A DNA stretch of 64,000 bases. Source: Shinisaurus crocodilurus. Taxonomy: Eukaryota > Chordata > Lepidosauria > Squamata > Shinisauridae. The notes under the pieces are model-generated. The model was not told the DNA's origin and did not search any database. It was given only the letters and a program-made list of their open reading frames with translations. Both the position numbers and the translations under genes were made by a program. Where the stretch lies: NCBI GenBank assembly GCA_021292165.1, contig JAHFWL010000251.1, positions 1 to 64,000 on the forward strand. The letters are read 5' to 3'. Of the stretch, positions 41,378 to 51,252 are shown one piece after another (within the stretch, counting starts at the first letter, position 1; each line of letters opens with the position of its first letter).

Positions 41378-42600
41378 CAGGGGTCCCCCAAACTTTTCAG
41401 CTCAGCGGGCACATCTGGAATTTTGAGAAAATGTCATGGGTGCAGTAACAAAATGACTGTCATGGGGGCTTGCCTATTCATAAAATGGCTGCCATGGTGG
41501 GCATGGCCAGTCAAAAAACATTCATTTCCCAGAAGGCAAACTGGTGAGACTAAACAAAAAGTAACTTGCTCAAGAACATAAGTACAAGACTGAGTTAGGA
41601 TCCAAGCTCCAAAACACAAAAACACCCCTTTGAGCCCCAATAAAGATGGCACTTTGTAATATGCCAGCCTCCCAGTTTTTTTAAAAAAAATAATTCTCTT
41701 CCCCTGCCCCTGCATAGCTAGGGGCAGGGAAAACTTTGCATGTGGGGGGGAAGGCAGGTAGAGGAGCCAACCACCCACACATTTACAAAGCATTGGGGGA
41801 AGGTGCCAGTGATGATATTAGTCCCAGAGGCCCGGCTCTCGGACTCTTTCATTTGCGGCTCCCTCCCTCCCTGTTAGCAGTGTGGGCTCTGCTGGTCACC
41901 TGTTAGGGGGCCGAGTAGGAATTTTGGCTCATTGCCTTGACTGGCCGTATGGGGCAATGTGCATGTTTTGCCTACTCTACACTGTGGTGAATTGGTTGAG
42001 GTTATTTTTCTATTGGCTGTTTTAGTTTGGTTTGATTAGGTCACATTGGGCAGCTAAGTGTGGGAATATTCAGTGGGCTTTGGGTTGGTGAGCATCCACT
42101 GGCAGCTTTTAGGTGATTGGCAATTCCTGAGGCACTCCGCTCAGGGTTTTGCAGCCCAGTGAGGAGATATGGATCACCTCTGAGGCTGACTCACCTCACC
42201 TGCTTGGAGTTTTGCAGCTCCGTGAAGAGGTGACAGTGGAAGGCCTCCCAACACCAGCATTGGTGTAAACTGAGCAGTGGAGATTTTACAGGTGCCGCCC
42301 CTCGGTGATAGACGCATCACCCTAAAACATCTACTGGCAAGGGGCCAGTATAGCCAGGGACCCACACTTTTTTCCTTTTGCGGATCTTGATTAATCAATA
42401 TATGAGGCCCGAATTTGCACCATAATTTGTGTCTCAGCTCATTATTTCCACCCTTTACACACACAAAAATAAAAACATCTTAACTAATAAAATGAAAATC
42501 AGGATTAGCAGGGAGCCTGGTGCCTGCATTCCCCACAGGTACCAAGAGAGGTGCCTGCTGGCACAGTGGTGCTCATGGGCACCATGTTGGAGGCCCCCTA
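41378..42600. mobile_element. hAT element, 1223 bp, perfect TSD, with nested LTR-like insert
   Basis: The target-site duplication CTTTAGAA is at 41370-41377 and 42601-42608. Ends are CAGGGGTCCCCCAAAC and, on the complement, TAGGGGGCCTCCAAC. Both ends continue with GGGCAC/GGTGCCC motifs, as in a known vertebrate hAT style. The middle (41862-42466) is an LTR-like sequence in plus orientation. The remaining hAT sequence (~620 bp) encodes no transposase, so it is non-autonomous. Confidence 0.9.
41862..42466 (+). repeat. LTR-like sequence (copy B)
   Basis: It runs colinear with the complement of 40028-40625 over about 600 bp with moderate divergence. The poly-A signal region is mutated (CAATATATGAGGCCC instead of CAATAAATGTGGCCC). 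It inserted inside the hAT element 41378-42600, so that element is older than this insertion. Exact LTR ends and a TSD were not resolved. Confidence 0.55.
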
Positions 42601-42608
42601 CTTTAGAA

Positions 42609-43361
42609 AGTGCCATTGCTTGGTGAGAACTGGTATATATAAAGGTATATTGTAGAACTCAGTCATTCTTAGCAGATGGTATTACTTGCCACTTGGGTAC
42701 TTGTAACATGGTAGCTGAACTGAATGGTAGCTTCAGTTGCCTGGTAGCTTCAGTTGCCTAGACTCCATGTGTCTATTCCAATGAACAGACCAATCTGGGA
42801 TTTAGGTCTGCCACTGACAGCCATCTAGCTACATTGTAGTGGTGAAGCTGGAACTAGCCACAGCATAAGATACCATATCATATCCGTATAGCCTATATAG
42901 CACATTTGTTAAAGGTGTGACCCTTAACAGTTGTAATTTCCTGACATTTCGGAGCTTGTGTGAACATGGAAAACTATTAACATAACACGTTACACTAAAA
43001 GGTTTATTTATTAATTGAGTTTGATGACATTTTGACAAGGCTATGCATACAACTCTCAGATCAGACAAACCTGAAATTGAAAATGAGAAACTGAGTGGAA
43101 AAAGGAAGGAAGAAATGTCATAATTAAGAAGAAATCTGAGCCAACAGACATTATTTTAAATATGTACCATGCAGCTGCAACTGTTTTTTTTGTTTGGGAC
43201 CATAGCATGGAGGCTCGGGGGGGGGCTGAAATCCTTTGCCCCCTCCCCTGTGGGCCTGATCTGTGTTGGGGCACATTTGCTTTATGAATCAATATTTTGC
43301 AATAGAAACTTCAGGCATGGGGGTGCGGGTAATATGGATTAAGCCCATAGCAGAGCTGGAA
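42609..43361. other. No supported feature
   Basis: Ordinary sequence with a G-run at 43219-43227. No recognised coding frames or repeat ends. Confidence 0.45.
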
Positions 43362-43447
43362 AGGGTTTCATTTTATTTATTTCATTTCGTTTATTACATT
43401 TCTATACTGCCCAATAGCCAAAGCTTTCTGGGCAGTTTACGAAGCTT
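43362..43447 (-). mobile_element. L2/CR1-type LINE tail
   Basis: The complement ends with GGGCAGTATAGAAATGTAAT and an ATAAA-rich tail, preceded by CTGCCCAGAAAGCTTTGGC. This is the same terminus as 29068-29345 and 1215-1460, reduced to about 85 bp. Confidence 0.75.
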
Positions 43448-43629
43448 AAATTGCAAAGGGTTAATGTCCCCATACCTTCCACACTACATTCCCAATCCGT
43501 AGCAGGCTCTCTGTCCCTACTCTAAAATGAAAAAAAGAAGAAGAAGCTGTAGCCGCCACTAGGTATGTCTTTAAAGTAATTTGTGATTTGGCCATCACAC
43601 AGCATTTAGAACAGTAAGAATTCACATTG

Positions 43630-43995
43630 GGGAGAATCCAACAGGGTTCTTAGGCCCCTGCTGATTCCTTTCCATCCCACCAATTCCCTTCTGCACATGG
43701 TGGATCCCGCCAATTCCATTGCACAAGTGGGACCCACCGCTTATGCAAGGGAGATTTAGCATTTCCTAGGGGAAGCCCTAAAATGAGCGGAAACTCTCAT
43801 TTCTGGAAGCAGGCAGGTTGGCGGAGCTCCCTTATGTGAGCTTCGCTGACCTGCCTCCTTCCAGAAATGAGCATTTCCGCTCATTCTGGGTTCTTCCAGA
43901 AGTGCTCAATCACCATTGTGTAAATGATGGGGGCCACTTGCACGACAGAAGTGGCAGGGCATAAGAGAATCAGTGGGGGCGATTCTGCCCATCGA
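43630..43995. mobile_element. Palindromic MITE-like element, ~365 bp
   Basis: The inner arms AATGAGCGGAAACTCTCATT + TCTGGAAGCAGGCAGGT and CCTGCCTCCTTCCAGAAATG + AGCATTTCCGCTCATT are near-exact complements. The outer parts GCCCCTGCTGATTCC and GTGGGGGCGATTC-type sequence also pair, so almost the entire unit folds back. It encodes nothing. The TSD is not resolved; it is probably a non-autonomous DNA transposon. Confidence 0.65.
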
Positions 43996-44627
43996 GTGAC
44001 ATCAACATACATTTTAAAAACACATTTAGTCCAACTAAGAAATATCACGATGCAATCATGTATTTTAATGTGAACCGCTCATTATTATTTCAGAAATTTA
44101 GCACTACTATATACATTTCCAGAATTTTGAAAGAATGTGTATCACAAAATCTGATCGACTTGTGACCTAGTGGCAGCCGCCTGGCGTTATGTTGTGGCAC
44201 TGGGAGGCGGTGATCCTGAAAGGCTGCTCACCACACTGGATGGCTTTGGCTTAAGGAAGGGGTTGGAACCACTTCCCACCCCTGTCTGGAAGCAGGGTGT
44301 TTGCCTGCCATGACATGAGCAAGTTAGCATCTTGCACTGTCATTTTCCCCTCTGCAGATTTTTTGATTAAATCTTTAGTAAAAAATGTGGCCCGCTTTTC
44401 ATCTGACACTGTTGTCTCAAGTGTTTACTTCTGTTATCTCTGCAAATCACCTCAATCACCAAGGAGAAAAAAACAAAACAGTGGTGATGTGAGGAAAATA
44501 AACTGCCTGGTCAAATTTATTTTGCAAGGGGTTAACGGAACAAACAGTTCATACGTGCTGAGATATTCTTTTATGTCATATGCCAACAAACCTAATCTTT
44601 AAATGCTTACTCTGTTAAAAGAGGCAT
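43996..44627. other. No supported feature
   Basis: The 101-codon frame at 44297-44602 has no recognisable domain. No other structure stands out. Confidence 0.4.
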
Positions 44628-44822
44628 AAACTTGGACGTTTTCTATGTAAACAGCACGGTCTACATGTAGAGCAGGGAACTGGAAGTCTGGTGAGTTCCT
44701 CAGCTGGCGCTCACGCTTGGTTCGGTTTGGCTCGCGCAGTGGGAGTTGAGTGCCGGGCAGGTCGCCCATCCCTACATAGGGATGTAACCGCTCACCTCGA
44801 GTGGGTGTAGCGGGCCGAAATC
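44628..44822 (+). repeat. 195-bp perfect direct repeat, copy 1
   Basis: This segment is repeated without any difference that I can see at 45029-45223, an offset of 401 bp. It contains TTCTATGTAAACAGCACGG, TTGGTTCGGTTTGGCTCGCG and CATCCCTACATAGGGATG, sequences related to the MITE family of 3116-3348. Confidence 0.9.
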
Positions 44823-45028
44823 TATGGATGTGTGCGGAGCTTGATTTGGGGGTGGAAGTCCTGCAAACCCACCGGGCTTGAACCCCTGAGCTCTGCTTGC
44901 CCTACCTTTTCCCCGGCTCAACTCGCATTCTTGCGAGCCGAGCCAGGGAAAGTTACTTCTGGGTTCCGGCGCTATGTTGTATATGTAGAAAAAGGCTAAA
45001 TTTGCACAAATTTGGTTGTAATTTGCAC
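44823..45028. mobile_element. MITE segment between the two direct repeats
   Basis: GGATGTGTGCGGAGCTTGAT, GAACCCCTGAGCTC, GCTCAACTCGCATTCTTGCG and GGCGCTATGTTGTATATGTAG match 3116-3348 and the complement of 24993-25367. No separate TSD was found, because the unit has been duplicated or truncated here. Confidence 0.65.
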
Positions 45029-45223
45029 AAACTTGGACGTTTTCTATGTAAACAGCACGGTCTACATGTAGAGCAGGGAACTGGAAGTCTGGTGAGTTCC
45101 TCAGCTGGCGCTCACGCTTGGTTCGGTTTGGCTCGCGCAGTGGGAGTTGAGTGCCGGGCAGGTCGCCCATCCCTACATAGGGATGTAACCGCTCACCTCG
45201 AGTGGGTGTAGCGGGCCGAAATC
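45029..45223 (+). repeat. 195-bp perfect direct repeat, copy 2
   Basis: Exact partner of 44628-44822. The flanks differ immediately outside both copies (before: ggcat against ttgcac; after: TATGG against GGCCC). Confidence 0.9.
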
Positions 45224-45239
45224 GGCCCCGCTCACGCCC

Positions 45240-45335
45240 ACCAGTGACTCGCTTTGATATAAGAGTGTTTTGGGTTATAAACACCGTTCCGGAACAAATT
45301 ATGCTCTCAATCCAAGGTATTACTGTATTGTAATC
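45240..45335. repeat. Possible DNA-transposon end (AATCCAAGGTATTACTGTA)
   Basis: This stretch and 46545-46660 both end in AATCCAAGGTATTACTGTA and carry nearby motifs of the type ACTCGCTT / ACTTGTCTTGCAAGACG. The terminus resembles TACAG-type ends of mariner-like MITEs. Both are fragments; the class is tentative. Confidence 0.35.
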
Positions 45336-45441
45336 AAACTATGCATCTTTGCAACAGACATTCAGGCAATAAAGCTTCAGGATTACAATATATAACATAT
45401 AATGATATGTTATATAATAGATATAATAAGTGAACTAGAAT

Positions 45442-45923
45442 CAGGACTGGCTCCAGGTTTGAGGGGACCCTCGGTGAAGTGCCCTCTGGAAGTGTAAAAC
45501 TAGAGGGGCTTACCTGGTGGCAGCAGCCAGCACCAACACTGGTGAACACTGGGAGGAGGGATCCAGGGCTGGTGTCAATAGTAGGCGTGGCTGGGCACCT
45601 GCTGAGCCCCCTCCAGCTAGGGTCCACTAAAAAGAGCCCCCTGGAATTACTCCTCCCCTTCATCATTTCAATCTGCTTCTTCACCTGCCTCTCACATTGG
45701 CCCAGACCATTGTGATGATGAGCAGGAGCAGCAGTAGATGCCACTGCCTACTTATTCACTGGCCCTCTGTCTGTCAAGCTAGCAAGTGGTAGAAATGATG
45801 AGAAAGTGGAGAAAGAGCAATAGTAGCTGGTGACAATGGCAGTGAGAAGGTGGACTCACTGAGGGAGGGGGCCCATTGAAGATGCCTTGCCCAAGGGCCC
45901 TGAAAAACCTGGAGTTGGCACTG
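45442..45923. mobile_element. hAT-like non-autonomous element, ~482 bp
   Basis: The left end is CAGGACTGGCTCCAGGTTTG. The complement of the right end is CAGTGCCAACTCCAGGTTTT. Both continue into a CCC(T)...GCC(C)TTG motif. The flanks do not give a clean 8-bp duplication, so this is an older insertion. The overlapping frames inside have no recognisable domain. Confidence 0.65.
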
Positions 45924-46939
45924 CTTGAACCTGAGAGTTTTAGTTACCCACAGTGCCCCCATTGTTCCAGAGCACTATGGGAAATTAAAAATGGAAGCCC
46001 CAAACCACTTAGCATGGAGAGCCCAGGGTGGTGGGAGTGCAGTGGTAAGCCCTGCCAGAGTACTGTGGCTTCTTCAGTTGCCCAAGAATGCTAACTGCTA
46101 ACATCAGCGCTGACTAGAATAGTAGCTAGACAATTGCCTTAATGATTAGTTCAGTGTATCTATTGGGGCTGGGGCTTCATATCATTAGCAATCCTCAGTC
46201 TATATCACAAGCTGCTTTTTTTATTCGTTCTATTGACATATTGCCATTTCTAGACATATTGTCATTATTGCAAACATACCACATTAGATGCCATGTTGAT
46301 AAAGTTATCCTTATAGGTATTACAACATTGGCATGCCAACAGATGTAAATTCTCACTAGAATTGTACCAAAGCCATCCATGCAATTTTCTATCAGATAAA
46401 AGGCAATAAAGCTAAAATAAACTAGGGATTTGGAAAGAAAAACAAATCACAGATTGTTGCAATACATTTATGACTTAGAGACGAGTTAGAGTAGCAATAC
46501 CAGAGAAGAGATCAGCTCTATTTGTACATTTAAAGCAGAGTAATGACTTGTCTTGCAAGACGTCGCTTGTTTATCAAGTCAAAATTTATATAAAAAAATT
46601 GCTTGTCTTGCAAAACGCTCTCAGACCAAGTTACTTGTAATCCAAGGTATTACTGTACCTCTGATAAGCTAGCCTTCAAGGACTATGTTAACCTAGAGGC
46701 AGATTTAAGAAACTGGTCAGGTAGACCATGTTGTTTTCAAATGTCTTGTTTCATAATCTTAAACTTGCGCTGAGGAAAGCTGTGTTTATTACAAGCTAAA
46801 TGCTAACAGAGTCTCTGCACTGTGCACAAGGCAATAACAACGTCTTATGTTCCTTAGCAGAAAAGCCTGCTTCATTTTGTTTTCAAATGGCATGCTGGGA
46901 CCATTTTGCCAACTGACAAATTCAAATCTGGCTTTATCC
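45924..46939. other. No gene; one transposon-end fragment
   Basis: Apart from 46545-46660 (same end as 45240-45335, including CTTGTCTTGCAAGACGTCGC and the later CTTGTCTTGCAAAACGCTC), this stretch holds no supportable feature. Confidence 0.45.
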
Positions 46940-47100
46940 ATAGCCAGGGCTACAGCCTGAAGGCACAGCAATGCAGCAACCTCGCAGAAGCTAAGCCAGT
47001 CTTGGTCTGCTCATGGCTTGGATGGGAGATCATCTGGGAACCACGACATATACCACCTTGGGTTCTATTGATGAAAGTAGGGAAATCAATGTAATAATTA
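46940..47100 (+). mobile_element. 5S rRNA-derived SINE with another tail type
   Basis: It has the full 5S-like layout: GCTACAGCCTGAAGGCACAG, CCTCGCAGAAGCTAAGCC, CATGGCTTGGATGGGAGATC, ATCTGGGAACCACGA, then CCACCTTGGGTTCTATTGAT and a GGGAAATCAATGTAATAAT ending that recalls L2-type tails. It lacks the CR1 ending of 7857-8037 and 20224-20366 and keeps more of the 5S 3' part. It therefore appears to be a separate 5S-headed family. Confidence 0.7.
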
Positions 47101-47948
47101 ATGGAAAGGGGGGGAAGAGTGCAGAGTAACCCAATGCAAAAATCACTAGTGTTGCTTGTGGTCAAGGTTGGCAAAAGGTGGTGTCATGACTTATGCTGAA
47201 GCCATGGACTTATTGTACCACCACCACCCACCACCACCACCACCACAACTAGCATTAGTGAATATGTTTTTAAAGGATTTTAGGTAAGCTTTGTGAACTG
47301 AAACAGAACTGGTTAGACATCTGAACTAAGAATGGATAAAAAGATAAATCCCAAAGAAATAGTCAGCTCAGGAAAATAACATTCCCCCTTTCACTAGAGT
47401 CCTCTCAATTCTGCAGGATGTCTTTCTTATCTGATCTTCTGTTCACCTCCTGAAATATACCCGGTTTCTGCTCCTAGTATAAAGAGGTAGAGATGTGATG
47501 AAAACCAAAGATAAGTTCTGCTCCGCCTTCTGCAGTATTATCTTGTCTTCTTGTCTATGAATCAATTCCTGTTTCCTCCAAAACACCTGCTGTCTTGGCA
47601 GTGGGGGCCTTCTGCTGCAGTGCTTGGTACAGGCCATGCTTTTGCCAAGATGAGATAATCTCATAGCTAGCATTTGCTTTGACTTCTGCTTTTTATCTTG
47701 CTTTGTAGTGAACTTTTCAGCTGCATTCATGGATGTTGTCTGACACGCTGCCAGGCTATGGAGTTATGATGTGCTCTTTGTTTGTCCCAAAGAGGAAATG
47801 TCAAACTTTTGTACATGGATACAAGAATCACATGACAGATAAAAAGTCAGGGTTACCTAACAATGGCTATCCTTGTGTGCAGTAGCAAAGAAGATCCAGA
47901 TAAATGAATCACACCTGCTTGGCTATTGTGTCACTGTCAGGGATAGGG
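47101..47948. other. No gene; CCA microsatellite
   Basis: A (CCA)n tract lies at 47217-47247. The 95-codon minus-strand frame at 47443-47730 is basic but has no domain I recognise. Confidence 0.45.
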
Positions 47949-48265
47949 ATAAGTGAGAAATTTGCTCTGTCAAGGTTTATAGATTTACCTAATCTGCACC
48001 TCTTGGAACTGAACGTGGAAATGGATGCAATTTGTGGCTGGAAATCCAGCAACATGCACACATTTGAAAAATGCACAGAAAACACTGCATACATTTCTGA
48101 ATTGCACACAAACATGCTTTATGCAAAAATGCGTACATATTTTTTTTTCCCTGTAAAAAAAGAAAAAGAAAAAGATCTGCATGGAACCAGCGCAGAATGG
48201 ACTTGGAGAGGTGGGAAAAAGAGGAAGTCCACAGCAATGGACTTAAGCGATCCACCCAGCCCTAG
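47949..48265. repeat. AT-rich dispersed family copy with TAGGG ends
   Basis: It opens TAGGGATAAGTGAG and closes GATCCACCCAGCCCTA. Flanks GTCAGGGA and GTCAGCAC share five leading bases, a decayed 8-bp duplication at best. The interior carries AATGCACAGAAAAC, AAAATGCGTACATA and similar runs. It gives the best hint that this AT-rich family has hAT-like ends. Confidence 0.5.
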
Positions 48266-48603
48266 TCAGCACTCTCTTTCTTAGCATTGAATTTTGAGCT
48301 CTACCCACTATAACTAATTTGGGCCTGTACAATTTGTGGCCATGAAGGCCAGCCAAATGCGGCCTGCCAGCTATATAAGGAGACCCACTTTATTTTCTGG
48401 TTTTGTTGCCTGGACTATGACAATAGGCATCTGACAAGCCTCAAAATGTAGCTGGATGGGTGTGCCAGGCCACTGGGCAAGACCGAGCTAAGAGAAAAAC
48501 TACGTTTTTATTACATTTCACCTTTTGGAGTTTAGTGTTATGCTTAAGTGTTATGTTCTTGAAGCCAGGATAAGCCTCAGGCTTGTGAGCTCCCTTCTTC
48601 TCA

Positions 48604-48953
48604 GGGTAGCCAGGCATCCTACTTTACAGAGGACAGCCCTCCATTGGGAGGTGTCCATTATTTGAAGAGGTGTCCAGTCCAAGTCCTTAAGGCTCTTAGA
48701 ATCCTAAGATGCTCACGTTCAGGAATGAGAACAAGGCAAAAAAAGCTTCAAGGAGGAAATCGGAGAACCTCAATGATCTTGAGCCCCACTGGTTTTACCA
48801 TCCCTATAAAATTATAGGTTTCCCACCCGCCCAAATTTGCACCTATACATATAAATGTGCATATGCAAAGGTCATGCATATTGGTGTCCTCTTTTGTCCT
48901 CTTTTTTGGTGATGCATTTCCTCTTTTTGAGCAATACTTAAGTGACCACCCTA
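48604..48953. mobile_element. Decayed hAT-like element (AGGGT(A/G)G ends)
   Basis: The left end CAGGGTAGCCAGGCATCC and the complement of the right end TAGGGTGGTCACTTAAG are of the GGTGACCA type also seen at 29994 and 30546. The GAGGAC/GTCCTC motif near both ends supports inverted arms. No clean TSD. It is non-coding. Confidence 0.5.
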
Positions 48954-50294
48954 CCTCTCGTTCTATGGCACGGTTGGGAGGAGGACTTCAGAAACATTTG
49001 CTTCTGCTTTTAATTCCTTAACAGTTTAGCACACATATGTACAGTATGTTTTGTCTTTCCCTTTCTTTGTAGATTGGATTCACCTGTTCTTGTTATAGAG
49101 TTGTCTGCTCCACATACACTTGATTAGTTGCTGCTTTTTACTTGCGTCACTATAGTAATCTGACCATTATGCAATTACATTTAGATTATACTATGGGTTG
49201 TAGCAAGACTCCACCCTTAGATTTTTCTTTTCAGTTCCTTTCAGCTTCTGTCCAGTGTTATTCCTGTAAATAAACAGCATATTTGTTGGCCTACAAAGAA
49301 GGTGAGTTCTATTTTTGTGTAAGAAGGTATTCCTATACAAAAGTCACATTTGTGGTCTATACTGTCTGTCCTGTATACTAACCAAATGGACCCAAACCCT
49401 GAGCCCAGTTGAGACTCGAGAGTATCCTTATTTTTGTCTGTGAAATGTTGGAAGCTAGCAAGTTCAATCTGGGAATGTTTTTGACCAAGCACAGATTTAA
49501 TTTTGCTACTTCCATCATTCAATCTTCAGAACCTCTCTACTAGCGTCCTTGAAACCCTGTAGGTTCTTATGAACATATCTAATCCTTTGCCTTCTTTAGG
49601 AAATAGCCTCATGAAAATCTCAATTTACTTCAGCTTTAAGCCCTGAACAGTGACTGACTTTACTTGATGCAATCTTCAGATGGCAAGGTAGCAAGACAGA
49701 GAGGCACACACAGTCCTCCTCTTTGATATGAAAACTACTCATCCATCACCTCATATATCTATGAAGTCTAATTCACCTTCCCTCCTGTCTTTCTTCTTTT
49801 TATGACTAATGCCCTGTCAAAATGCCTTTTCCCCCCCTGAATCAAAGCAATTTTTGAGTAATATGAATGGCCTAAAAGCTTCTCCTCATCTCCTCAGCCT
49901 TTTATATTCAGACAAAATATTTCTGTCTGTTCTAAGGCTTAATTACTTTATCATTTTTTTTATTTAAAAAATAACAAGAGCAACAAAAGCCTCCTTTCAA
50001 ACAGGTAGGTATGTAATGGAGGTGCTTAATGAGACAGCCTTAATGTCATAAAAGGAGCTGTCAGGATGAAGTGGCATGGAACAGGCCGGATAATGATCCT
50101 GACATGAAGGCTGAGCTGGGAAGTATTTTGAGCAAGACAGAGCAATAACAGTGATGACAAGTAAGGCTGGATGGGCATACACCCAGTTCATTAATTAATC
50201 TAGTATAAATATACCTCCCAGCTTAGTCTTGTTCAAATGGTGATGCAGGAATCCAGGCACTGCCCACCTGCCAATGAAGCCTGCTCAGGCACTA
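48954..50294. other. No supported feature
   Basis: The 93-codon minus-strand frame at 49241-49522 has no recognisable domain. No repeat ends were resolved in this 1.3 kb. Confidence 0.45.
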
Positions 50295-50302
50295 AACAAC
50301 CA

Positions 50303-50747
50303 CAGGGCCGGATTAAGAGCATTATGGGCCTGGTGCTGAGGATTTTGGTGGGCCTTTTTATGGAAATAAATAAAATGAAGACACAATTTTATATTAAAAC
50401 AAATTAAATATTTTAATTACCATTAAAGTGCCAAAACAGAAACATATTGAAAATATTTCTTTTTTTGTAAACAATAAGCTTGTTAACCCAATAAAACCGT
50501 TCATCACATATCGTTGATGATAAGTACCTCCACGTTTTTTAACCTCTAGGGCAGTCTTCCCCAACCGGGGCCCTTCCAAATGTTTGGGGCCCCAGCTCCC
50601 ATCTTCCCCAGCCACTGGCCATGCTGCCTGAGGCAAATGAGAACTGTAGTCCAAAATATCCAAGAGGGATATTTGGTGAACTCTGTTCTCTGGGGTTTTT
50701 CAAAATAAAACTTAAAATGCCACACAATTCCCCATGAAAGCGCACGT

Positions 50748-50785
<38 letters not shown>

Positions 50786-50806
50786 AGCCAAGCACACACA
50801 CACGTG

Positions 50807-50837
<31 letters not shown>

Positions 50838-50908
50838 AGAACTCTGTTCTCTGGGGTTTTTCAAAATAAAACTTAAAATGCCACACAATTCCCCATGAAA
50901 GCGCACGT

Positions 50909-50954
<46 letters not shown>

Positions 50955-51212
50955 AGCCAAGCAGGTGACATTTTGCAGGCGGCAGGAGGATCAACACCCC
51001 CAAAAGGCAGACACATTCACATAAATAGAACATTCACAACAACCATTTTTAAATAAACATAAACCATCTTCCCCAGCCACTGGCCATGCTGCCTGAGGCA
51101 AATGAGAACTGTAGTCCAAAATATCCAGGAGGGATATTTGGTGAACTCTGTTCTCTGGGGTTTTTCAAAATAAAACTTAAAATGCCACACAATTCCCCAT
51201 GAAAGCGCACGT

Positions 51213-51252
<40 letters not shown>

